A stretch of DNA of 64,000 nt from Acidobacteriota bacterium (GTDB lineage: Bacteria > Acidobacteriota > UBA6911), in the NCBI GenBank assembly GCA_016929335.1, contig JAFGIY010000181.1, forward strand, positions 1-64,000, written 5' to 3'. Positions within the stretch are counted from its first letter, which is position 1. Each line of letters starts with the position of its first letter. The translations under genes and the position numbers were made by a program. Under the pieces are notes generated by a model. That model worked only from the letters and a program-made list of their open reading frames with translations, was not told the DNA's origin and did no database searches. Below, piece after piece: positions 7,813 to 16,207 of the stretch.

Positions 7813-9048
7813 ATGCTAATGCAAAACGCCAGGCGCATCATTTCATTTCTAATTCTGCTGTCCACCCCCGGACTGAGCGCGCAGGATCTTCGAGATCCTC
7901 GATTTATGGAGAAGGCGCAGGCCGGTTTTGCACATATCTTCAATATGGACTACGACATAGCCCGTCAGACCTTCAATACCTTGGGCAAAGATTTTCCACA
8001 GCATCCTGCCCCTCCGCTATATCTGGCGAGCATTCACTGGCTGGAAGAAATGATTCGCCGGCAGGATCTTTCTCTGAATCGCTTCATCTCACCCGCATAT
8101 TTTTCCGGAAAAACCGACGATGTCATGCCGCCTCAAGAACGGGCTTCGTTTTTCAATAATCTCCGGAAATGTCAGGAACTTGCGGAGGCTATCCTTCGGA
8201 GAAATCCCGGCCATAGGGATGCACGCTATTTTCTAGCTACTTCACACGGATTGAGAGCATCCTTCGCAATAACCGTTGATCACAGACTTCGGGAAGCATT
8301 CAGCAAAGGAAATAGAGCCTATTCGTCCACAAAAAAATTGATCGAGGAAGACCCGGAATATTTTGATGCGTATCTGACCCTCGGTGTTTATGAATACATT
8401 GTTGGAAGCATTCCCTGGTATCTGAAATGGATGGCTTTCATCATCGGTGCGCATGGCAGCAAACAGGAGGGAATGGAGCATATAAAGCTGGCTTCAGAAA
8501 AAGGGCAATACGTCATAAATGAATCGCAGCTTGTCTTAATGGTTCTCAATGTCCGGGAGCATCGATATGCGGAAGCATTGGAGATTGCGCGTCATCTGAA
8601 TAACAAATTCCCGCGAAGCTTTCTTCTCGCACTGAATCATGCACAGATATTGCGAATGTCGGGACGCAGAGAACAGGCGCTCGCCATGCTCCTTGAGATT
8701 GAGCAACGCATCGAGGCCGGAGAACCGAATTTCGACAAATTGCCCTTGCAGGTTTTCCGCTATATCTTTGGCGTTGACCTGATGTCGATGGGCCAGTTGG
8801 ATGCTGCAGAAGCCCGATTCCGCAAAAATATCAGTGACCCTCGAACCGAAATGAAAGAGAAAGTTTTATCTCATCTCCACCTGGGCAGGATTCTGGATCG
8901 GAAAGGGCGTATGAATGAGGCAGCCAATGAATACAGAAGCGTTCTCTCGCTCCAAGATTACGATGGGTCTCATGATCAGGCGAAAAAGCTTCTGAGAAAA
9001 TACCGCCAGGCCACGAAGCAGCACGAATCAAACAAATCACGACGATAA
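7813..9048 (+). CDS. Secreted TPR-repeat protein
   Basis: Protein of about 411 residues with a cleavable signal peptide (ARRIISFLILLSTPGLSAQ) and a helical repeat body that resembles divergent TPR units, for example HRYAEALEIARHLNNKFP and GQLDAAEARFRKNI. A repeat stretch near residues 125-200 carries ARYFLATSHGLRASFA. It is probably periplasmic and takes part in protein-protein contacts; no catalytic motif is seen. No clear ribosome site is visible; ATG 7813 and ATG 7819 are both plausible, and 7819 would start directly at the positively charged signal. It is followed after 80 bases by the M28 peptidase gene in the same direction and may be co-transcribed with it. Confidence 0.75.
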   Translation: MLMQNARRIISFLILLSTPGLSAQDLRDPRFMEKAQAGFAHIFNMDYDIARQTFNTLGKDFPQHPAPPLYLASIHWLEEMIRRQDLSLNRFISPAYFSGKTDDVMPPQERASFFNNLRKCQELAEAILRRNPGHRDARYFLATSHGLRASFAITVDHRLREAFSKGNRAYSSTKKLIEEDPEYFDAYLTLGVYEYIVGSIPWYLKWMAFIIGAHGSKQEGMEHIKLASEKGQYVINESQLVLMVLNVREHRYAEALEIARHLNNKFPRSFLLALNHAQILRMSGRREQALAMLLEIEQRIEAGEPNFDKLPLQVFRYIFGVDLMSMGQLDAAEARFRKNISDPRTEMKEKVLSHLHLGRILDRKGRMNEAANEYRSVLSLQDYDGSHDQAKKLLRKYRQATKQHESNKSRR

Positions 9049-9128
9049 ATACGGGCGGCTCTGAAATAGTTTTGGTATTTCGGAAGCAGGAACGTTATCC
9101 TCGAACAGATTCCAATAAAGGGGATTGT

Positions 9129-10709
9129 ATGACGAAGCGGCTGGTCTTTCTCTTTCTGTCATTCTGCCTGTTTCGCGGGCTGCAGGTTCTTGCGGATGAA
9201 AAAATCGATACAGAGACGAACTGGAGGATACGCCGCGAAGTAACAGAGAATTCCCGGATCATGAATCATATTCATCATCTTACGGATGTCTTCGGCCCGC
9301 GCTTGACGGGTTCGCCGAATTTCAGGGCAGCCTGCGATTGGTCTCTGAGGCAAATGAAACAATGGGGGATGCAGAACGAGAATCTGGAAAAATGGGATTT
9401 TGCGCATCCCGGCTGGAGCAGCGATAAATACATCATTCGTGTTCTTTCCCCTTTCAAGGACACATTAAACGCCAGGGTTGTTGCATGGACTCCAGGCACA
9501 AAAGGACCGGTCCGGGCAAAAACCGTGCAGATCACGCCGCCCGATCGCCCGACGGAAGAGAGCCTGACGGCATATCTCAACAGCGTCAAAGCAAGAGTGC
9601 GCGATAGAATCGTATTTGTCGGCGTACATAAAGAAATCCCGATCCAGTTCAACCCGGCAAATAAACGCGGTGAGGATTCTGAATTACGCGCTCAATATGA
9701 TCCGGCCAATCCGGCGCCGCCCGCGCCCTATAGACAGCCCGATCAACCGGCAGGCGATCCCAAAATCCTGGAACCACGACTGATTGAAGAGAGGATCGAC
9801 GCCTTCCTTCTCGAAAGCGGAGCTCTCGTGAGAGTCCATGGTGCAGCCCGCACGCACGGACAAATACAGGTTTTTGCAAACAATACATTCAACGCGGCAA
9901 GGGCATTGCCCGGAATCGTGATCCGAAACGAGGATTACGGCCGAATTTCGCGTCTCATGGCGGATGGGATTGAGATCGAGATGGAAGTGGAAATTTCCAA
10001 CACAATCCATTCCGAAGAGCAGAGCTTCCTGAACGTTGTTGCGGAGATCCCGGGATCCGACCTGAGAAATCAGGTCGTCATGATGGGAGCACATATCGAC
10101 TCCTGGCATGCCGGCACGGGAGCCACGGACAATGCTGCGGGCGTAGCCGTCATGCTGGAGGCAGCCCGCATTATGCAAGCCCTGGGAATCCAGCCCCGGC
10201 GGACAATCCGCGTGGCTTTGTGGGGAGGGGAAGAACAGGGATTGCTCGGATCCAAATCCTACGTCAAAGACCATTTCGGCAGCTTCGAATCGCAGAAGCT
10301 GGAATTCGCCAATTTATCGGCATACATCAATCTGGATTCAGGAACCGGCCGGGTGCGCGGAGCTTCGGTATTTGGCCCCGCCGAAGCGGCCGATGCTCTC
10401 AGGAATCTTCTGGATCCTTTTGCAGATCTGGGAGTAATCGGTGCGAGTGCCATTAAGACCCGGAGTTATGGCGGGACGGACAGCTATTCCTTCAGCTGGG
10501 CCGGCTTGCCGGGAATAAACCTCTCCCAGGATCCGATCGAGTACAGGACGAACACCTGGCACACCGATCTCGATACCTATGAGCGGATTCTTGAGGGAGA
10601 TCTTAAGCAGTGCGTCATTGTGGTTGCCTCCCTCGCGTACCATTTGGCCATGCGCGACGAAATGCTCCCGCGCTTTCCTGCAGACTCCATGCCTCCACCG
10701 GAATATTAG
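9129..10709 (+). CDS. Secreted M28 family metallopeptidase
   Basis: 526-residue zinc exopeptidase of family M28, exported by an N-terminal signal peptide (LVFLFLSFCLFRGLQVLA). Family metal ligands are all present: His322 (GAHIDSW), Asp334 (ATDNAAG), the catalytic and bridging Glu pair 368/369 (GGEEQG), Asp403 (NLDSG) and His478 (TNTWHTDLDTY). A PA-like insert occupies about residues 130-260, as in related carboxypeptidase-Q-like enzymes. It probably degrades peptides in the periplasm or outside. The frame opens at 9072, but ATG 9129 is preceded by AAAGGGGA and starts the signal peptide. It converges with tkt over a short hairpin. Confidence 0.92.
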   Translation: MTKRLVFLFLSFCLFRGLQVLADEKIDTETNWRIRREVTENSRIMNHIHHLTDVFGPRLTGSPNFRAACDWSLRQMKQWGMQNENLEKWDFAHPGWSSDKYIIRVLSPFKDTLNARVVAWTPGTKGPVRAKTVQITPPDRPTEESLTAYLNSVKARVRDRIVFVGVHKEIPIQFNPANKRGEDSELRAQYDPANPAPPAPYRQPDQPAGDPKILEPRLIEERIDAFLLESGALVRVHGAARTHGQIQVFANNTFNAARALPGIVIRNEDYGRISRLMADGIEIEMEVEISNTIHSEEQSFLNVVAEIPGSDLRNQVVMMGAHIDSWHAGTGATDNAAGVAVMLEAARIMQALGIQPRRTIRVALWGGEEQGLLGSKSYVKDHFGSFESQKLEFANLSAYINLDSGTGRVRGASVFGPAEAADALRNLLDPFADLGVIGASAIKTRSYGGTDSYSFSWAGLPGINLSQDPIEYRTNTWHTDLDTYERILEGDLKQCVIVVASLAYHLAMRDEMLPRFPADSMPPPEY

Positions 10710-10717
10710 CCATGCGC

Positions 10718-10751
10718 AAAATCAGAATTCGTGCAATTCGCGGCTGATTTT
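10718..10751. terminator. Hairpin between convergent M28 peptidase and tkt genes
   Basis: Perfect 8-bp arms AAAATCAG (10718-10725) and CTGATTTT (10744-10751) flank AATTCG-containing sequence. Placed between two converging stop codons, it has A/T runs on both sides and could terminate both transcripts. The right arm overlaps the tkt stop codon. Confidence 0.5.
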
Positions 10752-12828
10752 ATTTCGAAATAATATTGAGGGCGCGAGCAGCGACGTTATCGACGGTGAA
10801 GCCGAATTTCTCAAATACCACCCTGGCCGGGGCGGATGCCCCGAACCGATCCAGGCTGATCACTTCTCCTCTATCCCCGACATACTTATGCCAGCCCTGT
10901 CCCACCCCGGCCTCTACGGCCAGTCGCGCAGGGATGGAAGGGGGCAGAACTTCATCGCGATATTCCCGGGACTGGGCATCAAACAGCTCCCAGCTCGGCA
11001 TGGAGACAACGCGCGCTGCAATTCCCTGATCCGCCAGCTTCTGCTGGGCGCCAAGTATCAAGCTCACCTCAGACCCGGACGCAATCAGGATCAAATCGGG
11101 TCTGCTGCCGGGTGCGTCCATCAGTATATAGGCCCCGCGCTGCAAACCTTCTGCGGGCGCGCAGCGGACACGGTCCAAGGTTGGCAGTTCCTGCCTGGTC
11201 AGCACCAGAGCAACCGGACGATGGCGGCTTTGTACAGCCATGCGCCAGGCAATGGCGGTTTCGTTTGCATCGCACGGGCGGATAACAGTGAGGCCCGGGA
11301 TTGCCCGCAGTGCAGCCAGTTGTTCGACCGGCTGGTGAGTGGGCCCGTCTTCACCCACTCCTATGCTGTCGTGAGTAAAGACAAAAACCACGCCCAGTTC
11401 CATCAGGGAAGCCAGTCGAATCGGCGGGCGCATATAATCGGAGAAAACAAAAAATGTCGCCGTATACGGTATGATGCCGCCATGAACACCCATCCCATTG
11501 GCAATGGCGCCCATTGCATGCTCCCGCACACCGAAATGCAGATTACGGCCCAGGTAACTCCACCCGCCGCCTGTTGATCCCTGAATGTCTCCCGGTTTGC
11601 AATTCGGATTCTGGAAATCGCCTTCGTTCCTGATGACGGTTTGAGTCGAAGGATTCAGATCTGCAGAACCGCCGATTAGATTCGGCAGCTTTGGACCGAT
11701 TGCGTTTATTACCTTTCCCGAAGCGGCTCGAGTGGCCATACCTTTTGCATCGGCCGGGAATACAGGAATTACCGAATCCCAATCCCCGGGAAGCTCCCCG
11801 CGCATCATCCGCTGAAACTCATCCGCGATTTCGGGAAAAGCTTTCGAATACCCGGCGAACCGATCTTTCCAATCTTTTTCCGAGGCACTGCCGCGATCGA
11901 CCGCACGACGGAAATAACTAAGGGGTTCGTCCGGAACCATGAATGCCGGATCCGGAGACCATCCCAGGTTCTTCTTGGTCAGTTTCACTTCTTCAACGCC
12001 GAGGGGAGAACCGTGCGACTCGAAAGATCCCTGCTTGTGAGGCGAGCCCCAGCCAATCTGCGTTCTAACCAGAATAAGGGACGGGCGATTGCTCTCGTCC
12101 CGCGCCGCCTGAATGGCTTGCTCGATCGACTTCAGGTCATTGCCGTCTTCAACCGTTATGGTTTGCCATCCGCAGGCTTCGAAGCGGCGGGCACGATCTT
12201 CCGTAAACGTGAGATCGGTTGCACCGGCAAGAGAGACACGATTGTCATCATAGAGATAAATAAGTTTCCCCAGTTTCAGGTGCCCGGCAATGGAAGCGGA
12301 TTCGTAAGAAACGCCCTCCATAAGATCGCCGTCGCTTACAATTGCATAGGTATAGTGATTAACGACCTCGTGCCCCGGCCGATTGTATCTCGCCGCGAGA
12401 TACGCCTCCGCAATAGCCATCCCCACGCCGTTTGCAAAACCCTGTCCCAGCGGCCCTGTTGTTGTTTCAACTCCGGGAACCAGTCCCCGTTCCGGATGAC
12501 CGGGCGTACGGCTGCCCCATTGGCGGAACTGCTGTATTTGATCCATAGAAAGATCGTAACCGGTCAGATACAACAGACTGTACAGCAGCATCGATCCGTG
12601 TCCGGCGGAGAGAACAAAACGGTCCCGGTCCCACCAATCAGGATTGGCTGGATTGTGCTTTAGAAACCGCGTCCAAAGCACATAAGCCATAGCCGCGGCG
12701 CCCATCGGCAATCCGGGATGTCCGCTATTGGCTTTCTGTATGGCATCGATTGCCAGAAAACGGATCGAGTTAATACAAGCCATGTCCAGGTTTGAGACCG
12801 AAGATGCCGCCTGCGGTTTATCATTCAT
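10750..12828 (-). CDS. tkt: Transketolase
   Basis: Thiamine-diphosphate enzyme of the pentose phosphate pathway that moves two-carbon ketol units between sugar phosphates; cytoplasmic dimer, 692 residues. The thiamine-binding motif starts at SDGDLMEG (165-172) and ends at [15 protein letters not shown] near 36 and RTPGHPE near 108 are active-site segments, and VREHAMG and EDGPTHQP identify the pyrimidine domain. The frame is open to 12945, but ATG 12828 with GGAG eight bases upstream gives the conserved length. A good promoter lies at 12917-12945, so the leader contains the hairpin at 12873-12897. rpiB, another enzyme of this pathway, is 2 kb away. Confidence 0.97.
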   Translation of the reverse strand: MNDKPQAASSVSNLDMACINSIRFLAIDAIQKANSGHPGLPMGAAAMAYVLWTRFLKHNPANPDWWDRDRFVLSAGHGSMLLYSLLYLTGYDLSMDQIQQFRQWGSRTPGHPERGLVPGVETTTGPLGQGFANGVGMAIAEAYLAARYNRPGHEVVNHYTYAIVSDGDLMEGVSYESASIAGHLKLGKLIYLYDDNRVSLAGATDLTFTEDRARRFEACGWQTITVEDGNDLKSIEQAIQAARDESNRPSLILVRTQIGWGSPHKQGSFESHGSPLGVEEVKLTKKNLGWSPDPAFMVPDEPLSYFRRAVDRGSASEKDWKDRFAGYSKAFPEIADEFQRMMRGELPGDWDSVIPVFPADAKGMATRAASGKVINAIGPKLPNLIGGSADLNPSTQTVIRNEGDFQNPNCKPGDIQGSTGGGWSYLGRNLHFGVREHAMGAIANGMGVHGGIIPYTATFFVFSDYMRPPIRLASLMELGVVFVFTHDSIGVGEDGPTHQPVEQLAALRAIPGLTVIRPCDANETAIAWRMAVQSRHRPVALVLTRQELPTLDRVRCAPAEGLQRGAYILMDAPGSRPDLILIASGSEVSLILGAQQKLADQGIAARVVSMPSWELFDAQSREYRDEVLPPSIPARLAVEAGVGQGWHKYVGDRGEVISLDRFGASAPARVVFEKFGFTVDNVAARALNIISK

Positions 12829-12872
12829 CGCATCACTCCGCTTTTGATGTTGAAGTTGCGTGGGAAAAGCCT

Positions 12873-12897
12873 CCTTTGCACAGGTAACCTGCAAAGG
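12873..12897 (-). promoter_or_regulatory. Hairpin in the tkt leader
   Basis: CCTTTG and CAAAGG arms enclose a second matched pair, CAGGT and ACCTG, giving an 11-bp stem with a two-base bulge and a very short loop. In the minus-strand transcript it begins about 13 bases after the predicted start and is followed by GGAGGCTTTTCCC. It could be an attenuator-like or mRNA-stability element; four Ts are few for a terminator. Confidence 0.45.
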
Positions 12898-12916
12898 AAG
12901 ACTCAATAAAAGCCAA

Positions 12917-12945
12917 AATTTAGATTGAAGTGCTGCCGATGTCAA
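12917..12945 (-). promoter_or_regulatory. Sigma-70 promoter of tkt
   Basis: Minus-strand TTGACA (12940-12945) and TAAATT (12917-12922) are separated by exactly 17 bases. The predicted start is near 12910, about 80 bases before the tkt start codon. Confidence 0.7.
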
Positions 12946-13266
12946 ACCTCATATCGCCATATCGATCCGATTCTTGTCCGTTAATCGAGCACCCCTGCAC
13001 TTCTCCGAACAAATTAAATTTCACCCGGCTCTCGATATGGCTCGGCACCATGACGAGCGTTGGAGGCAGTACATCAGGTTTATATATTTTGACACATTTT
13101 GCTGGATGCTTACTGCTATGATATATTCCGACGCTTTCTTTAAAGCTTTTTTGAAGAACGGCTTTGAGATGCCGCTGCTCCAGCCGGAATTGCCGGATTA
13201 GAGTGGTGATGAGACCGTTTAAGTTTTCTGCTTATAAAGCGGTTTGATTGGATAAAGGCAAATATT
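12946..13266. other. Divergent intergenic region
   Basis: About 320 bases between the tkt promoter and the next membrane-protein gene. It contains a TTGACA at about 13089 and a TATGAT at about 13118, but they are 22 bases apart, too far for a standard promoter. Short open frames here do not resemble a protein and lack a ribosome site. I see no RNA gene. Confidence 0.4.
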
Positions 13267-14583
13267 GTGAATCTGCAGAGTTGGTTTTCATCCGATTCGG
13301 AGAAACCGGGCAGCAGATCCTGGATACTGATCGCAGCGGCTGTTTTCCTCGCGGTACCTCTGCTTATACGGATTTATATCGGCACTCTGGCACGCTTTAC
13401 AAGCGATGATTTCTGCTGGTCGATGGTAATCTCTGAGCGAGGATTTCTTGGTCTTCAGGCCCATCTATATTTGGAATCCTATGGGCGGCTGGCTTCTTCT
13501 GCGCTGCTCGGATTCATGTCCTACTTCGGGGATGTTACGGCACCTATTCTTCCGGTCATTATAATCGTTCTCTGCACCGCATCAATGGCATGGCTCGGCT
13601 ATGAAATCACAAAGCGGCTATGGTTATCCATTATCATTGCCCAAGCCATTCTAATAGCCGCTTTCACAATGGCGCCCAAGTCTGCCCTTGAGCCGCTCTA
13701 TTGGCAGTCAGCGTTGCTGACCTATCTTCCGCCTTTTTTTATCGGACCGCTGGGAGCTGCCCTGTCTATCAGGCACAATTCCTTGACAATTGCAGTATTC
13801 ACGGCATTGCTCGTTTGCCAATTCAACGAAGCTACCAGCGTGGTGGTCGTGAGCGGCCTGGTCCTCATACTGCCTTTCGTTGGACGAAGCCGCAGGCGCC
13901 TCGTATATGCCGCACTTTTAGCCGGCGTTCTCTCAACCGCTCTGGTTGCGGCATCACCGGGCAATGCTATAAGGCGGAATGATCCTAATCCCATAAACTA
14001 TATGAGTCTGCTTGCTGATTCTCTCCTCACAACCGGACGATTGGTTGCCGATGTCGCCTTATCGCGCGGGAGTATTCTGCTGTTTATACTGGGCGCTGCA
14101 GTCGCATCACACGTGAGACTCAAGCGCAAGACCGGATTTTTGCGGGATGCTTTCATCTGCTTTCTCCTGGCAATACCTCCTATTGCAGCATCCGTGTACG
14201 GGGTAAAGACATTGATGGCACGAACGGCGATTGTACCGACATTTGCGTTGGCAGCGGCCATCCTTTTTCTCGGATTGGGAATCGGATCTTTTTTCATTAT
14301 CCGCAACGGATTGCCATTATTGATCTGCGCAGCGTTGTTTGCCGCCGTAACAGGCGCGCAATCCATGTCGCTGCTGCCGACAATGCAGGAATTTAACCGC
14401 GCGTGGGAAGCTCAAAATGAGCTGTTAACCAAATCTCCGCCGGATGCGCAAGTTACGATAATTCCGTCCATCAATCCCTTTCCGGATTCCTGGCAATTGA
14501 GATCCGATCAAACTTGGGTTATAAATCGATGCGTCGCAACTTTTTATAATGTCAAATCGGTCCAGCTTGCCGAAAATCCCTGA
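13267..14583 (+). CDS. Polytopic membrane protein, DUF6056-like
   Basis: 438-residue inner-membrane protein with about ten hydrophobic segments. After the first membrane helix comes TSDDFCWS, then a loop ending in ESYGRLASS. This acidic pair plus a later GR resembles the first periplasmic loop of the DUF6056 family and of GT-C-fold glycosyltransferases, so a lipid-linked sugar transferase role is possible but not shown. A soluble tail follows after about residue 370. The start is GTG at 13267 with AAGG nearby; I see no better ATG. It stands alone and is not linked to an obvious surface-sugar cluster. Confidence 0.6.
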   Translation: MNLQSWFSSDSEKPGSRSWILIAAAVFLAVPLLIRIYIGTLARFTSDDFCWSMVISERGFLGLQAHLYLESYGRLASSALLGFMSYFGDVTAPILPVIIIVLCTASMAWLGYEITKRLWLSIIIAQAILIAAFTMAPKSALEPLYWQSALLTYLPPFFIGPLGAALSIRHNSLTIAVFTALLVCQFNEATSVVVVSGLVLILPFVGRSRRRLVYAALLAGVLSTALVAASPGNAIRRNDPNPINYMSLLADSLLTTGRLVADVALSRGSILLFILGAAVASHVRLKRKTGFLRDAFICFLLAIPPIAASVYGVKTLMARTAIVPTFALAAAILFLGLGIGSFFIIRNGLPLLICAALFAAVTGAQSMSLLPTMQEFNRAWEAQNELLTKSPPDAQVTIIPSINPFPDSWQLRSDQTWVINRCVATFYNVKSVQLAENP

Positions 14584-14892
14584 CCCGCATTTCCAGCAGA
14601 GTTACTACTGCGACGTCGCAGGACTGAGTCGTGTTTCGCATTGATTCATGGAATGCTATCTGCAAAATTGCTTTGAGACGCCATTTCCAGTGAGCTTCTG
14701 CCGGCGTTTGGTGCATTCGCCGGAATCGGTTTGAAGGAGACGGCCGGCAACCCGGAAAAATTTGCGCCGGTATTGCATGTCGGCCTGATCGCGCTTTTTG
14801 TGCTCATTATTGGCCTATTCTGGTATCGTCCTTATTGCTGTCTTGCGCTTGACCGGTAAAGCTATAATGGGATTCAAGCAAGGAGATACTGT
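14584..14892. other. Intergenic stretch with a possible gene remnant
   Basis: About 310 bases between the membrane protein and rpiB. The frame 14677-14859 is open for 60 codons without a credible start and translates to LPAFGAFAGIGLKETAGN followed by a hydrophobic run, as in the last helix of a membrane transporter. It may be a relic. TATAAT at 14863-14868 is a good -10 for rpiB, but no matching -35 is clear. Confidence 0.35.
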
Positions 14893-15357
14893 ATGCGCGT
14901 TGTGCTTGGTTCAGATCATGCCGGATTTGCCATGAAACAGAAGATGCTCGTCCGTGTTCAGGAATTGGGGCACCAGGTGCTGGATGTCGGAACGCATAAT
15001 AATGAGCCTTCCGATTATCCGGATTATGCCGAGGCTCTGGGAACGGCCCTTCTCAAAAACCAGGCAGACAGAGGGATCCTGATATGCGGAAGCGGCGTGG
15101 GAGCTTCCGTCGCCGTCAACAAGATCCCGGGCATACGGGCGGGAGTCTGCCATGATTGTTACTCAGCCCACCAGGGCGTAGAGCACGACAATATGAATGT
15201 TCTGGTCATGGGAGCGAGAATCATCGGGCAGGAACTCGCTTATGACATTGTGGCCGTTTACCTGGACGCTCAGTTTTCCTGCGAAGAACGCCACCTGCGC
15301 CGCCTGGCAAAATTGCAGAAACTGGAGAATAAATTCCGGCAACACTCCGGCCGGTAG
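14893..15357 (+). CDS. rpiB: Ribose-5-phosphate isomerase B
   Basis: Interconverts ribulose 5-phosphate and ribose 5-phosphate in the pentose phosphate pathway; cytoplasmic dimer of 154 residues, the usual size. The RpiB fold is clear from GSDHAGF at the N-terminus, the active-site cysteine in ILICGSGVG, NKIPGIRAGVCHD and the HDNMNVLVMGAR segment. The ribosome site AAGGAG lies eight bases before ATG 14893. TATAAT at 14863 would give a short leader. It works in the same pathway as the nearby transketolase but is a separate transcription unit. Confidence 0.95.
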   Translation: MRVVLGSDHAGFAMKQKMLVRVQELGHQVLDVGTHNNEPSDYPDYAEALGTALLKNQADRGILICGSGVGASVAVNKIPGIRAGVCHDCYSAHQGVEHDNMNVLVMGARIIGQELAYDIVAVYLDAQFSCEERHLRRLAKLQKLENKFRQHSGR

Positions 15358-15381
15358 CCGGGGCATTTCCAGATTGGCGCC

Positions 15382-15410
15382 TCATGAATAATTTGACATT
15401 CTCTTCATGA
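15382..15410 (+). promoter_or_regulatory. Putative promoter and operator of the toxin-antitoxin pair
   Basis: The palindromic hexamer TCATGA occurs at 15382-15387 and 15405-15410, 23 bases apart, with TTGACA (15393-15398) between them. Paired short palindromes around a -35 box are typical of autoregulated ribbon-helix-helix antitoxin operons. This is an inference. Confidence 0.35.
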
Positions 15411-15416
15411 AATGAC

Positions 15417-15689
15417 ATGCCTTTTATCATGACAAGGCCCCTTCAGATTTATCTGGAAGATGAAGATTTTGACCGCCTGGAAAAATGGGCCGGCGAGCGC
15501 GGATGGAGCAAGTCTCAAGCCGTGCGCCTTGCGCTTCGTGCTCTGACGCGGATTCGGGAGGAAGATCCGCTTCTTTCCGCCAGCGGCATGATTGATGCGC
15601 TGCCGGAAGATCTCAGCGAGGATTTTGATCGATACTTGCAGGAGACGTTCATTGCCGATAAGAAATCGCGCTATCGAAAAAGTCGCTAA
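15417..15689 (+). CDS. Ribbon-helix-helix antitoxin-like protein
   Basis: 90-residue protein with an N-terminal ribbon-helix-helix pattern: a short beta strand (RPLQIYLEDEDFDRLEKWA), then a helix with SKSQAVRLALRAL. The C-terminal acidic part (PEDLSEDFDRYLQETF) would wrap the toxin. Such proteins neutralise a partner PIN nuclease and repress their own promoter. The gene overlaps the downstream PIN gene by 38 bases, which strongly suggests one translational unit. ATG 15417 or ATG 15429 could be the start; neither has a strong ribosome site. Confidence 0.75.
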   Translation: MPFIMTRPLQIYLEDEDFDRLEKWAGERGWSKSQAVRLALRALTRIREEDPLLSASGMIDALPEDLSEDFDRYLQETFIADKKSRYRKSR

Positions 15690-16095
15690 TAAAAGCAATG
15701 TCTTTGTCGACCGCAGCGCCTGGATTGCGTTGTTTAGCAGACGCGACCAGCATCACGTGGAAGCAGATCGCATATTCAGAGCCATGGTTGACTCAAAGCA
15801 ACAGATGATTACGTCCAATCTGGTTCTGGCAGAAATACACCGATTATTCCTTCATCGAGCCGGCACCAACGCGGCTGTTGCCGCTCTGAAAAAGATCGAG
15901 GCGAGCCGGCTCGTAGGGATCGTGTTTGCCGATTTTACTCATCATCAATCTGCAATGATTTGGTTGGCGAAATTACTCGAATATTCAATTACCTATGCAG
16001 ATGCCGTCAGCTTTGCGATCATGGAAGCAGCAGGTTGCCGCGAAGCATTGAGCTACGATCGGCATTTTCAAATAGCGGGATTTAAAACCCTGTAG
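15652..16095 (+). CDS. PIN-domain toxin (VapC-like)
   Basis: 147-residue PIN-domain protein, a putative Mg2+-dependent ribonuclease toxin. Conserved acidic residues appear in VFVDRSAWIALF, LVLAEIHRLFL, ITYADAVSFAIM and SYDRHF, which is the full PIN set. The reading frame opens earlier (15592), but TTG 15652 has GGAGA six bases upstream and begins just before the domain, so translation probably starts inside the antitoxin gene. The target RNA is unknown. The pair matches the VapBC class of type II systems; chromosomal copies are common and need not be active. Confidence 0.8.
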   Translation: MPIRNRAIEKVANKSNVFVDRSAWIALFSRRDQHHVEADRIFRAMVDSKQQMITSNLVLAEIHRLFLHRAGTNAAVAALKKIEASRLVGIVFADFTHHQSAMIWLAKLLEYSITYADAVSFAIMEAAGCREALSYDRHFQIAGFKTL

Positions 16096-16156
16096 CGCAC
16101 AATCAAGCCTGTGCCTTCGGAATTTCCCTTCCTCTTCCGTATATTGAAAATTAAAA

Positions 16157-16184
16157 ACGGGGAACCGGAAACGGGAAACCCGTG
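16157..16184. repeat. ACGGGAA heptamer repeat between convergent genes
   Basis: Four units in 7-nt register (ACGGGGA, ACCGGAA, ACGGGAA, ACCCGTG) lie between the ends of the PIN toxin and radical SAM genes. ACGGGAAACCCGT within it is a short hairpin. Confidence 0.6.
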
Positions 16185-16207
16185 AACGGCATAGCCGTCA
16201 AACATAT

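Noticed and set aside
10579-11577. A 332-codon plus-strand open frame opposite tkt
   Set aside because: It lies wholly over the end of the M28 gene and antisense to transketolase, has no ribosome site and no protein-like motif; long antisense frames are common opposite G+C-rich coding DNA.
12974-13201. Small plus-strand open frames upstream of the membrane protein gene
   Set aside because: No ribosome site, no domain-like pattern; overlapping frames are equally open.
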